Below, in pieces: positions 44,301 to 48,741 of a stretch of 64,000 nucleotides of DNA. Position 1 is the first letter of the stretch, and each line of letters starts with the position of its first letter. Location of the stretch: the NCBI GenBank assembly GCA_037043455.1, contig JAWPHD010011004.1:1-64000 (forward strand), read 5' to 3'. The translations under genes were made by a program, and so were the position numbers. Source of the stretch: Cyrtodaria siliqua (taxonomy: Eukaryota > Mollusca > Bivalvia > Adapedonta > Hiatellidae). The notes under the pieces were generated by a model, which was given only the letters and a program-made list of their open reading frames with translations, was not told where the DNA came from and did no database searches.

Positions 44301-45338
44301 AAAAACTCACGGTGTCCTGTTAGTTTTTCTACATAACTGGCATTTGTTCAATCATATGTTGTAATTATTAGAAAAGTTTAAAACAAAATGTGTGTTACAT
44401 AATGCAAACTGTTGATATATTGCACCAATAATATATTCAACACTAAGAAAAACTGTTAAAACTCAAAACTTTATTGAATTATATGCAAGCAGGTTTATTT
44501 AAAGTGAAAAATTATACTCTATTAACAAACAGAGTTGCTAATTTTAATGCTTGATAAAAACTGCAAGATTGCCATGTGACCTTTAAGATGTCCAATGCAG
44601 GGCAGCCCCTCTAGTGGAAAATGTATCGCAGGGCTAAAATAGGGAATTATCAGTACACTACTTTGAATTTGATAGACTGATAGATAAATATTTGTTTTTC
44701 AGCATAGTGCATTTGGATTGCCAACAAATTTGATGTTGTTCGTTTATTTGCAACGTCTAGAGTTGAAATTCATGCCATTTAATAGGCCCCTAGTGTTTTT
44801 AAAATTATTTGATAAACAATCATAAAAGTTTGTAAAAAGCCACGAATCTCAGGTCTACATGATGTCATGGGTCAGACGTCATATAAACTTTGACAATTCA
44901 GCGTCACATTTTTATAAAGGCCCATGAGAAGATGTGCGAATAAGATCATCCATAGACCTATATATAGTGTAGGTCTATGGATCATCACACAAACTTCGAC
45001 ATTTCAACGTCGGAGTTGTTATAAATGCGCATGAAAAGAAGTGAAAATAAAATAGACTAATCACTGCAATAAATGCTAGACTCTGCCTAGACTGATATCT
45101 GCAAGTAAGAGCGCATGATACCTGAAAGACTACCTCTTCTTAAACTTTAATTAATTTAATACCCCACCCACTTTTATTTTACTTTTTTCATTTGTATTCA
45201 AGTTTCACCTAGACTCCATGATATAATTTGTTTTCCCGTAAGACAGAAACAATAGAACAATTGTGTACAAATTAAAAACAGTTGTCATGACTCCTATGAG
45301 CTTACAACTTTGGGGATTTGCTTATAAAAGTCGACCAT
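17191..45338 (-). CDS. ADAL: ADAL, adenosine deaminase-like / N6-methyl-AMP deaminase (complete, 9 coding exons)
   Basis: Nine minus-strand exons join without a frame break into 347 codons plus stop, close to the ~355 residues of vertebrate ADAL: 45306-45338, 43432-43562, 41135-41195, 25605-25849, 23410-23461, 22117-22197, 19896-20031, 18688-18788 and 17191-17394. The family hydrolyses N6-methyl-AMP to IMP and methylamine in the cytosol. Visible active-site elements: ELHAHINGS (zinc ligands H14 and H16), DNVKYLELRTTPR, GIDLSGDP (D168-P173), LALHLAE (zinc ligand H198, catalytic E201), DRIGHGT (H221) and TDDKGVFST (D282, D283). The C-terminal QVWDLSYNSINYIFA segment is diagnostic of ADAL rather than classical ADA. 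The start ATG (45338) opens the usual short MxDFYxxIPKV exon. Intron 3 is 15.3 kb of nested repeats. No break or missing key residue is seen. Confidence 0.95.
17464..18420. repeat. nested foldback elements in ADAL intron 8
   Basis: Two inverted-repeat systems overlap. Sequence at 17464-17560 (TTATTATACCTCACATAAAA...) recurs inverted at about 17990-18080. Sequence at 17595-17965 (CACCCTGAGGATATGAT, TTTCACTTTGCC, GCGCATGCGATAA) recurs inverted at about 18080-18415. No coding capacity. Confidence 0.7.
18433..18487. repeat. fragment of the GTTCC..GGAAC repeat family
   Basis: GGTGTTCCGCCGAACAGTTG and the following CGTGCTTATTCC match the left ends of the repeats at 19570 and 21788. Confidence 0.5.
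18688..18788 (-). CDS. ADAL: ADAL exon 8
   Basis: 101 bp. The first two bases complete the split Glu codon, then LCMTSNITNQTVPGYDNHHF and on to CIIC. The acceptor is TGGTTCCAG and the donor GTAAGT. The TSN and HPxxIC pieces are conserved in the family. Confidence 0.95.
18843..19568. other. ADAL intron 7 segment, nothing recognised
   Basis: AT-rich, with no coding region, tandem repeat or terminal inverted repeat that I can support. Confidence 0.5.
19570..19858. mobile_element. non-autonomous element with short terminal inverted repeats
   Basis: Starts with the palindrome GTTCCACGGAAC, then TTGTGTTGCCTGCCATG, which recurs inverted at the right end (TATGCAGGCAACACAA). The interior has GACGACGGATGG-type sequence. 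A second, more diverged copy is at 21788-22095. Confidence 0.65.
19896..20031 (-). CDS. ADAL: ADAL exon 7
   Basis: 45 codons plus one base: VPAPTETIEVLQLVPDRIGH, then GTCLQPDAGG and on to HKIPL. DRIGHGT holds the active-site His of the deaminase family. The donor is GTAAGA and the acceptor CAACCAG. Confidence 0.95.
20150..20764. other. ADAL intron 6 segment
   Basis: Includes a repeat end (ACTAGAACTATCACTGAAGG at 20176) and CATGAC..GGGACAGGATGGAACAAAAATGTGT, both parts of dispersed families seen elsewhere here. No gene. Confidence 0.45.
20765..21172 (+). mobile_element. SINE-like dispersed element
   Basis: Begins CCCCGTGTGGTTCCC..CACGGGG (able to form a hairpin) and continues AAGAATAGGGCCACTGCAGAT, GTTCAGGGTGAGAAGGTTCTA and GGCGCCATATAACCTTTTCA. 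The same order occurs at 60475-60862. The right part resembles the SINE tail at 24446, suggesting a shared tail. Confidence 0.75.
21175..21787. other. ADAL intron 6 segment
   Basis: AT-rich. GTCCCGCCCACCCGGTATTG and CAATATAAACCCGCTGAAAA near 21385-21430 match the 31095-31555 foldback family. No gene. Confidence 0.45.
21788..22095. mobile_element. second copy of the 19570-19858 element
   Basis: GGTTTTCCACGGAACAATTGTG at the left and CATGTTATGCAGACAATAC at the right. Shares AAAGGGGCAT, GAAATGGAAGTCA and CTTTTCAAGTTGTGGCCCAAGG-type text with the other copy. Lies only ~20 bp from ADAL exon 6. Confidence 0.65.
22117..22197 (-). CDS. ADAL: ADAL exon 6
   Basis: 27 codons, phase 0 at both ends: VGNAADFIPVLQEAQKHGFK then LALHLAE. 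H198 is a zinc ligand and E201 the catalytic Glu. The acceptor is ATCGTTTTCAG and the donor GTGAGA. The acceptor region is present in four tandem copies upstream (22191-22372). Confidence 0.95.
22191..22372 (-). repeat. tandem copies of the exon 6 splice acceptor
   Basis: Four units of about 49-52 bp, each containing on the minus strand GACATCGTTTTCAGGTAGGA or a close variant. The AG/G junctions fall at 22197, 22249, 22298 and 22349. Only the one at 22197 leads into coding sequence. Confidence 0.88.
22375..23405. other. ADAL intron 5, nothing recognised
   Basis: AT-rich with no visible coding region or repeat apart from short homopolymers. Confidence 0.5.
23410..23461 (-). CDS. ADAL: ADAL exon 5
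   Basis: 52 bp. One base completes Arg157, then EESGGVIVGIDLSGDPN. GIDLSGDP is the substrate-loop motif of the deaminase family. The acceptor is TTGTATTGTTTGTAG and the donor GTAAGT. Confidence 0.95.
23463..23776 (-). repeat. 36-bp minisatellite built from the exon 5 splice acceptor
   Basis: About eight units. The minus strand of each ends TTTTGTATTGTTTTGTAG, the same sequence that forms the acceptor of exon 5 (one T shorter there). The first spacing is 35 bp, the others about 36 bp. Because 36 is divisible by three, both strands show long but meaningless open frames. Confidence 0.9.
23784..23840 (+). mobile_element. end of the TTAA-AGGGACAC MITE family
   Basis: TTAAAGGGACACACGGCAATCTT followed by GTAATTATCAAGCATTAAAA, as at the ends of 34541-34767 and 44269-44586. 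The other end was not found. Confidence 0.55.
23841..24344. other. ADAL intron 4 segment, nothing recognised
   Basis: AT-rich with no gene. Confidence 0.45.
24345..25577. repeat. ~20-bp minisatellite (about 1.2 kb)
   Basis: Variants of AGGGGAGGCACTACTATTA and AAGGGGAGGGTCAGGCGCTAC alternate irregularly through the block, ending 28 bp from ADAL exon 4. A larger ~164-bp block is duplicated (about 25141-25300 and 25305-25460). Interrupted by a SINE at 24451-24731. Confidence 0.92.
24446..24731 (-). mobile_element. full-length tRNA-Ser-like SINE
   Basis: On the minus strand: head TCCGTGGCCGAGTGGTTAAC (box A), GACTTGAAATC anticodon-like loop, GTAGGTTCGATCCCT (box B), a body with a GCCCGCCCGTGCACG region, and tail (AATC)n at 24451-24470. 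Flanked by a direct repeat GCTACTATTAGG (24439-24450 and 24732-24743) made from the host minisatellite. Confidence 0.9.
25605..25849 (-). CDS. ADAL: ADAL exon 4
   Basis: 245 bp: VTYDVIHEFAADNVKYLELR, TTPRAESRTGMTK, then the DIVVRLLLAIDRRGS strand and ELAVKY. Leaves AG for the next exon. The acceptor is CTATCACAG and the donor GTACCT. This is the most family-like block of the gene. Confidence 0.96.
26265..26600. repeat. diverged inverted relative of 31130-31440
   Basis: CAATGCTGATTGGTTATTGA...and ATGTGTGTATTAAATACATAAAA are inverse matches of GCCAATCAGCATTGAGTATT and ATGTATTTTATACACACAT at 31130-31440. Confidence 0.5.
26601..27292. other. ADAL intron 3 segment without recognised content
   Basis: No gene, repeat or inverted repeat that I can support. 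Confidence 0.45.
27293..28554. repeat. satellite-core element A (~317-bp units)
   Basis: Starts AACAAGAGGTAAATGACCTT. Tandem units of about 317-320 bp contain two GTAGTCGCTACAA motifs ~155-163 bp apart, CGGCCATCTTGAATTTC and AAAGATGGCC. Ends with GGACAGACGGACGACGGACG, then the hairpin GCTCTGCTGATCtctGATCAGTAGAGC and TAAAAAT. Three units. Confidence 0.9.
28811..30681. repeat. satellite-core element B
   Basis: Same start (AACAAGAGGTCAATGACC), units and end (GACGGACGCCGG run, GATC hairpin, GAGCTAAAAAT) as element A, with about five to six units. One unit near 30115 is shortened. Confidence 0.9.
30682..31094. other. intron 3 spacer between satellite elements
   Basis: No gene or repeat recognised. 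Confidence 0.4.
31095..31555. mobile_element. foldback element with ~90-bp terminal inverted repeats
   Basis: Left arm TTTCGATGAGTTTCATGTCC...GGTTTTGATCTCTCACAATATAAACCC; right arm GGGTTTATATTGTGGGAGATCAAAACTTGG...GGGACTTGAAACACATCGAA, its diverged inverse. No transposase frame. Confidence 0.7.
31872..32246. repeat. satellite-core element C, left part
   Basis: Starts AACAAGAGGTCAATGACC. Interrupted at a GAAGTA|GTCGCTAC site by the pogo-like transposon, and resumes at 37823. Confidence 0.9.
32247..32271 (+). repeat. pogo-like left terminal inverted repeat
   Basis: 25 bp identical to the inverse of 37798-37822; begins GGGGAAATCCGGG. Confidence 0.95.
32440..32535 (+). promoter_or_regulatory. 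subterminal AAATACGGACA clusters (candidate transposase sites)
   Basis: Four near-copies of (G/C)AAAA(T/C)ACGGACA occur at about 32448, 32470, 32490 and 32521. The motif is also the inner part of the terminal repeat, and inverse or direct copies lie near the other end (about 37373-37388, 37408, 37780). Confidence 0.65.
32723..32931 (-). pseudogene. transposase C-terminal tail in a shifted frame
   Basis: A second minus-strand frame overlaps the end of the transposase frame and continues past its stop. It reads through LSTTTPADDGQEPQSV into FMPPILSERPS and then a Lys-rich tail (RLMELKKTEKENKK...). Basic Lys/Glu tails are usual at the C-terminus of Tigger-type proteins, so I infer a one-base shift around 32960-33020. 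Confidence 0.55.
32932..34443 (-). CDS. pogo/Tigger-family transposase (DDE superfamily)
   Basis: 503 codons. Residues 16-55 form a pipsqueak-type helix-turn-helix (MSIRKAAARFNVPKSTIGDR). Residues ~64-150 are a CENP-B-like second HTH (GVGLTRKQ, WWEGVKRRHPEISLRKPE). The catalytic domain has VWNCDETGV (D180), LLILDGHSSHES (D290) and LLQPLDRSVFGPFK (D326): the DDD triad is complete with 35 residues between the last two. It would bind the terminal repeats and cut and paste the element in the nucleus. TTTTCTTTAG lies directly before the ATG, so the ORF may start an exon. The last ~20 residues look frame-shifted. The catalytic core appears intact; activity is unknown. Confidence 0.93.
   Translation of the reverse strand: MPGKYVYTKRGKTMNYDIGGLENAVKAVYDGMSIRKAAARFNVPKSTIGDRLSGKHDINVQHGRPPAVPIDLENKIVNTVKLAAKRGVGLTRKQILVRTTTLCKRLKINSSYANFHAGKDWWEGVKRRHPEISLRKPEKLSSVRARMLNSAVVEKYFTDLGTLIHDLNLSDKPSQVWNCDETGVNFEHSPGRVVAEKSDRTVVTKTSCRSSNVTIMACVSGSGSRMPPMLVTKGKTTKSIHGFNVKDAPTNSVWTYQKSGWMNDDIGEQWFNDVFVEHCGPERPQLLILDGHSSHESLAILERAIEEDIHILALPPHCTHLLQPLDRSVFGPFKSAYNSACGDFMLENPLHLVNKWTFPSLFRKAWESALTASNIRNGFRVCGIVPLNKDALPQSAFGPSIPTDIPVLTESVAMETNEDGAVISLPSTDNQSDLLVHGDLFQSLDPCNVLDISDPSQLLDFIASGDIFVQELNTEENTEDLNTSILILALPLLQTMAKNLNRS
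34541..34767. mobile_element. TTAA-flanked MITE (AGGGACAC family)
   Basis: Ends AATGGAGACAGGCAATCTTG and CAAGATTGCCATGTGTCCCT in inverted orientation, with TTAA on both sides. The body matches 44269-44586 (ATATTGCACCAATAATATAT, TATATGCAAGCAG). Nested in the pogo-like element. Confidence 0.75.
35438..35686 (-). CDS. unidentified small ORF with one membrane segment
   Basis: 82 codons on the minus strand. The first ~35 residues are polar and basic (MFDRLSLNWDNLWL...KILRYNFR), followed by a hydrophobic stretch MKWLLLLTLCTIFVVYVAFL that could be a signal anchor, then a second hydrophobic tail. It could be the first exon of a type II membrane protein carried inside the repeat, or chance. I do not recognise a family. 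It lies just downstream (on its strand) of the CpG-richer segment. Confidence 0.25.
   Translation of the reverse strand: MFDRLSLNWDNLWLNNQHEKMQKVRLLKILRYNFRMKWLLLLTLCTIFVVYVAFLNFVSQCSAIFLAPLELLLVELVLYASA
35834..35848 (+). promoter_or_regulatory. CTCF-like motif
   Basis: CCGCTAGAGGGCGCC is close to the conserved bilaterian CTCF core (CC-N-N-N-AG-R-GGGCGC). Single site, judged by eye. Confidence 0.45.
36690..37021 (-). CDS. unidentified terminal exon inside the pogo-like element
   Basis: Minus strand. The acceptor is CCCTTTTGTATTTAAG with a pyrimidine tract, then GA, GAC and an open frame beginning MSLPSLLKERELTGRMNNYT, closing LLLIVDEVKEHTT and TGA at 36690: about 109 residues. Composition is protein-like, with balanced residues and predicted helices, unlike the repeat-derived frames here. 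No family recognised and no upstream exon found. It is upstream of, and on the same strand as, the transposase and ADAL, so it may be transposon cargo, a captured host exon or chance. Confidence 0.4.
37083..37240. repeat. alternating purine-pyrimidine microsatellite
   Basis: Runs of CACACAC, CGCGCAC, GTACGCACG and CGCACGCGCG in strict purine/pyrimidine alternation over most of ~150 bp. Open frames crossing it are artefacts. Confidence 0.85.
37798..37822 (-). repeat. pogo-like right terminal inverted repeat
   Basis: Inverse of 32247-32271; ends ACCCGGATTTCCCC before TA. Confidence 0.95.
37847..39455. repeat. satellite-core element D, nested in element C
   Basis: A complete element (AACAAGAGGTCAATGACC start, five ~320-bp units, GACAGACGG run, GATC hairpin, GAGCTAAAAAT end) sits in the run TTTTTTA|AAATCTATTTTTAGC of element C. 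The C repeat resumes mid-unit directly after it. Confidence 0.82.
39456..40957. repeat. satellite-core element C, right part
   Basis: Resumes with CTATTTTTAGCTGTGGCGGC, runs for four to five units, and ends with GGACGGACAGACGG, the GATC hairpin and GAGCTAATAAAAAT. Confidence 0.85.
41135..41195 (-). CDS. ADAL: ADAL exon 3
   Basis: 61 bp. The first base completes Asp55, then TFKMFKMIHSVTDTEEAAYR. The acceptor is TTTTCCAG and the donor GTATGA. The FxxMFxxIH pattern is the ADAL helix following the first zinc motif. Confidence 0.92.
41690..42400 (+). repeat. repeat with ~155-bp tandem core
   Basis: Three to four units with TTTCGTGATTTTTTA(C)TATTCCAA, GGGCCGATTATAAAACTT, AAGTTTGGAGAAGACTGGATAACAATTA and ACCCAAGTTA. 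Ends in ACGGACGCACACAAGTATGGACGG. Confidence 0.82.
42200..43105. repeat. ~92-bp inverted repeat pair
   Basis: AAAGAAAATAATCAAAAATGG...CATGTTTTAGGCATGAGCAA at about 42205-42298 recurs inverted, apparently without mismatch, at about 43012-43103. The segment between contains the end of the tandem repeat above and the element at 42430-42850. Confidence 0.75.
42430..42850. mobile_element. dispersed element (also split at 56575/58520)
   Basis: TTTAAAGAAACTAACCAGCC, TATCCAGGTGTCCAGGTCAT, CAGTAGGTTTAGAAACGGTG and GTTGGCGGGATAG are shared with 56575-56715 plus 58430-58520. Confidence 0.65.
43270..43380 (-). mobile_element. tRNA-headed SINE fragment
   Basis: The minus strand carries CACCGCTGTGAGTTCGAATCCC (box B) and a weak box A. 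Related to the SINE at 24446-24731. Confidence 0.55.
43432..43562 (-). CDS. ADAL: ADAL exon 2
   Basis: 131 bp: ELHAHINGSISEATMEDLLR then QKGGTIDPNW...GEIGTLE, leaving GA. HAH supplies two zinc ligands. The acceptor is ATTTTCAG and the donor GTAAGT. Confidence 0.96.
43563..44058. other. ADAL intron 1 segment, nothing recognised
   Basis: AT-rich; no gene or repeat supportable. Confidence 0.45.
44059..44253. mobile_element. TTAA-flanked MITE with CCCTTAACCTGC ends
   Basis: TTAACCCTTAACCTGC at the left and its exact inverse GCAGGTTAAGGGTTAA at the right (44238-44253), 195 bp in all. piggyBac-type target and CCC terminus. Confidence 0.85.
44269..44586. mobile_element. TTAA-flanked MITE (AGGGACAC family)
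   Basis: TTAAAGGGACACTTGGCAAT at the left, CAAGATTGCCATGTGACCTTTAA at the right. Same family as 34541-34767 and the source type of the 40-bp minisatellite at 2873. Confidence 0.82.
44587..45300. other. ADAL intron 1 segment
   Basis: AT-rich. Local duplication of ATAGACCTA...TAGGTCTATGGATCATC around 44950-44990. No gene. Confidence 0.4.
45306..45338 (-). CDS. ADAL: ADAL exon 1 (coding start)
   Basis: ATG at 45338, then MVDFYKQIPKV and the donor GTAAGC. Short, but right for the family, whose first zinc motif is preceded by an xDFYxxxPKV segment. It joins exon 2 in phase 0. Confidence 0.88.
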
Positions 45339-45399
45339 GGCAAAAGTTGGGTTTTTCACATCAGTTTTCCTTTCCTACGACTAGTTAGTTTTACGACTC

Positions 45400-45800
45400 A
45401 CCGTCTTCCAATCGTGAACGCTCATCCAATCCCGTCATTCTTCGGGATCCCGCCTCGTGTGTATCACGGCGCTTCGGTATGTTCAAAATCTTTACATTCT
45501 GTTAGCCGGAAGGCAACGGCACAGAAAATAGTGCACTGTTGCTAAGCTGTTGCTACATAAACAATATAGGCGCACCCCACACGTGTTGATGCACGATTTG
45601 CGTTGCATGTTTGTTATTTACAATACAGATGAAGGTTTGATCACTGCTTTCACGTAAATAAACTATAGATGGAGCAATTGGCTAAATGAAATTGCAAAAT
45701 GTTGAAGATAACTTTGATTTTGAATGCAAATTCGTTTTGGCGGGAATCTGACGCGATCGCTAGTATGACGTAACCAATATGGAAACCTGCGTATTATATT
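45400..45800. promoter_or_regulatory. candidate ADAL promoter, possibly bidirectional
   Basis: Relatively CpG-rich for this window. CCAAT at 45408, 45426 and 45774, an E2F-like TTTTGGCGGGAA at 45735-45746 and a CRE-like TGACGTAA at 45766-45773 lie upstream of the ADAL start. No TATA box in position. The next gene on the other side is on the plus strand, so it could serve both. Confidence 0.4.
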
Positions 45801-45804
45801 CGAG

Positions 45805-45870
45805 TCATGCTGCGAAGCAGTGTACGAGATGCTGCGAATGAAGCAGTGTACGAGATGTTGCGAATGACCG
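45805..45870. repeat. short tandem duplication
   Basis: GCTGCGAA(TGAA)GCAGTGTACGAGATG is present twice in a row with a four-base difference. Confidence 0.7.
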
Positions 45871-46094
45871 TCTTCACGATCGTCCCAATTTTAGCAGACG
45901 AAAACAAGTTAATTTCATCACAAACAGAACACCGTAGTGCAGTTTGAAAAAAGACAAATACGAGTATGTTAATAATATATACAAGATAGAACCTGGTCGA
46001 TGTTTTATTTCTGCGTATTTCTTTAAAAGTATCAAAAAGATTTTGTAATCAGTTTTCGCGGATTTATGTTTGTTATCTATCTATCTGTCTATCT

Positions 46095-48261
46095 GGTCAT
46101 ACACCACTATTGCATTTTACATAGGGTTACATTATAGCCTTTTGGTCCTAAAACACATTTTACATACCCAAGGGAACCTTTTAGGCTACTTTATTTTCAA
46201 AAACTATCCTAGACACACTTACAAAAGTGAAAATAATTGGGGGTTTTGTAATGCTTTTCACCTACTTTCGGTTTGATGAAGGTGCTGACCGTCGGGCTCG
46301 CAGCAAATAAATGTGAATTTCTGACAATTTACTATACCTGCAATTTTCTCAATAAAATAGCCCAGATGCAAGAAACAAATACAGTTGTTGTTTTTTTATC
46401 ACCTACACATATTATTTTGACATTTTATGTACATCAGGTATGGTTAAGGCAATTCTACCCAATCAGAAAATAGCTCTTTCGAAAAAGAATATACCCTAAT
46501 ACACCCTATACTTTTTTCAGCCAATCAGTAGCCCCAAAACAATAGTAGTATGTGACCTAAATAGACCTTCAAACCTAACTGAAGTTTGTTTTTTCTGGCT
46601 AAATTGTTTCATACATTCATTCTGAGGAAAATGGTGTCTTTTGTTTTTAGAAAAAAAATACTTTTCTACAAAATATGAGGGCTTTAAAGGGCTTCGGCTG
46701 ATGTCAAATTCATGCGATTTTTACGCGTAAATCCAGAATCTTCAAAATGCCATATCTCGACAACCGTTCCAATCTTTTGTTTCAAATAAATGATTTTGAA
46801 TTGATTTCATCAATAACATGTGATTTTCAACCAGTTGAAGCTCTCTTGAAAATCATTTCTACTGAAAAATAATATTTGTGATTTTCAGGGCTCAAAATAG
46901 CAGATTTTACCATAAAAATGCCACTGTTTTTGTATATATTCAAAATCTGCCTTCAAATGCATTAATTAACATTATGCAGCAGTTTCTATATGTGAAACCA
47001 TCACGAAAATGCAACTTTTCACTTTAAAAATGACAAAAAATAATTCTGAGAATATCCTCCCCAACTCCATTTTTAAGGCCATGCCATGTTTTACAATATG
47101 CTCATTACACAAGATTGCATGTAACTGTACAATTTAATGCATTTTTTTATTAGATATTGTTTGTGCCACCTTTACAGGCCATTTTCATGCAACCATGCAG
47201 CCAAAAGCACTGTTGACAGGACAGATCCATGAAAATTCATTACGAAGGGGGTGGGGCAGAAAAAAACTTTAAAAAAAAAAGGAAAATGTCATATTTTTGG
47301 CCAAATAAATTATTTAATTTGTAAAATGTATTAAACCGCATAAAATATTTGCATATCAACACTAACCGTAAAGACGCGATGAACTCAGTCAGAGTTTACC
47401 ACAACATCTTTTTCAAAACAGACATAAGCGCCTTTTCGACATCTTAGCAGACAGATGCAGCTTGTCGCTTTCTGACATTTTTGCCAAAAAATGTATGCAA
47501 AGCCCTCAGAAATGAATAAAACTTACTAGATATACCTTTAATTGTGTCAAATAGGTGCATTACAGGCCAATTGTGTATACCAGGTGTCAGGTATGGCTAA
47601 TTTTGTGTCCACAACCCTAATAAAAAAAATTAAATTACCTATATTGCATCATACAACTTTCAAATATTTAAAAATCATTAAAAAAAGTTACAAGAAAAGT
47701 CAAAATACAACATAATTCAACATTTCTCACACTTTCAAATCATTGTGTTAGAAAAAAAGTATGTCTACTTTCACTTTTTCCCCATGCAGAATCTAGCTTT
47801 AGGTCATACACCACTATTGCATTTTACATAGGGTTACATTATAGCCTTTTGGTCCTAAAACACATTTTACATACCCAAGGGAACCTTTTAGGCTACTTTA
47901 TTTTCAAAAACTATCCTAGACACACTTACAAAAGTGAAAATAATTGGGGGTTTTGTAATGCTTTCACCTACTTTCGGTTTGATGAAGGTGCTGACCGTCG
48001 GGCTCGCAGCAAATAAATGTGAATTTCTGACAATTTACTATACCTGCAATTTTCTCAATAAAATAGCCCAGATGCAAGAACAAATACAGTTGTTGTTTTT
48101 TTATCACCTACACATATTATTTTGACATTTTATGTACATCAGGTATGGTTAAGGCAATTCTACCCAATCAGAAAATAGCTCTTTCGAAAAAGATATACCC
48201 TAATACACCCTATACTTTTTTCAGCCAATCAGTAGCCCCAAAACAATAGTAGTATGTGACC
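46095..48261. mobile_element. 460-bp direct terminal repeats around a non-coding 1.24-kb core
   Basis: 46095-46557 and 47802-48261 are the same sequence apart from three single-base length differences in homopolymers. Both start GGTCATACACC and end GTATGTGACC (imperfectly inverse). The core 46558-47801 has no open frame of note and neither an obvious primer-binding site nor a purine tract. Flanks are ATCT/GTCT microsatellite, so a target duplication (ATCT?) is ambiguous. Candidate non-autonomous LTR-type element; no TG..CA ends. Confidence 0.75.
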
Positions 48262-48740
48262 ATCTGTCTGTCTGCTGCACACCCTCACGGGTTACGGTTG
48301 CGCGCCTGTGTCTGTTAGTAGACAAGATAAAAAGTTTAAAAGTAAGAAAGAGGAAATAGTGCGAAAATTAAAGTGTGAAAAAGATAAAATCATGGTAAAA
48401 ACAACACTACAGCACTTATGGTTTGGTGTGGTGATGCGGCTGACAGCATGCTTAAACTTATTCAAGTCATGCATCTTGACAAAGCATTCCGCTATACTAT
48501 GGCTAAAGGAAAAAAGGAATATTTGTAATAGTTAACTCCAGTGTGTATTTGTCTATCTATCTATCTTCATATACTGCAGTACCCCCTCTCGAGGATTATA
48601 TGCAGGTGCGTGTCAGTGCATGTTAGTGAGATAAAAGTTAAAGTGTGAAAGGAAAGGACAAGTGTTGGAGTAAAAGATAATAGAAATTATCATGTTAAGT
48701 AGTGTGAAATAAGGTAAAGGGTTAAACACAGTGTTTGATG
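48262..48740. other. microsatellite-linked spacer
   Basis: Two related stretches (GTCTGTCTGCTGCAC...GTGTCTGTTAGTAGA and GTCTATCTATCTATC...GTGTCAGTGCATGTTAGTGAG), each followed by TTAAAGTGTGAAA. No convincing gene. Confidence 0.4.
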
Positions 48741-48741
48741 T

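Noticed and set aside
46095..48261. Assembly duplication explaining the 460-bp repeats
   Set aside because: The intervening core is single-copy here and both outer flanks differ, so a misjoin is less likely than a real element, though raw reads should confirm.
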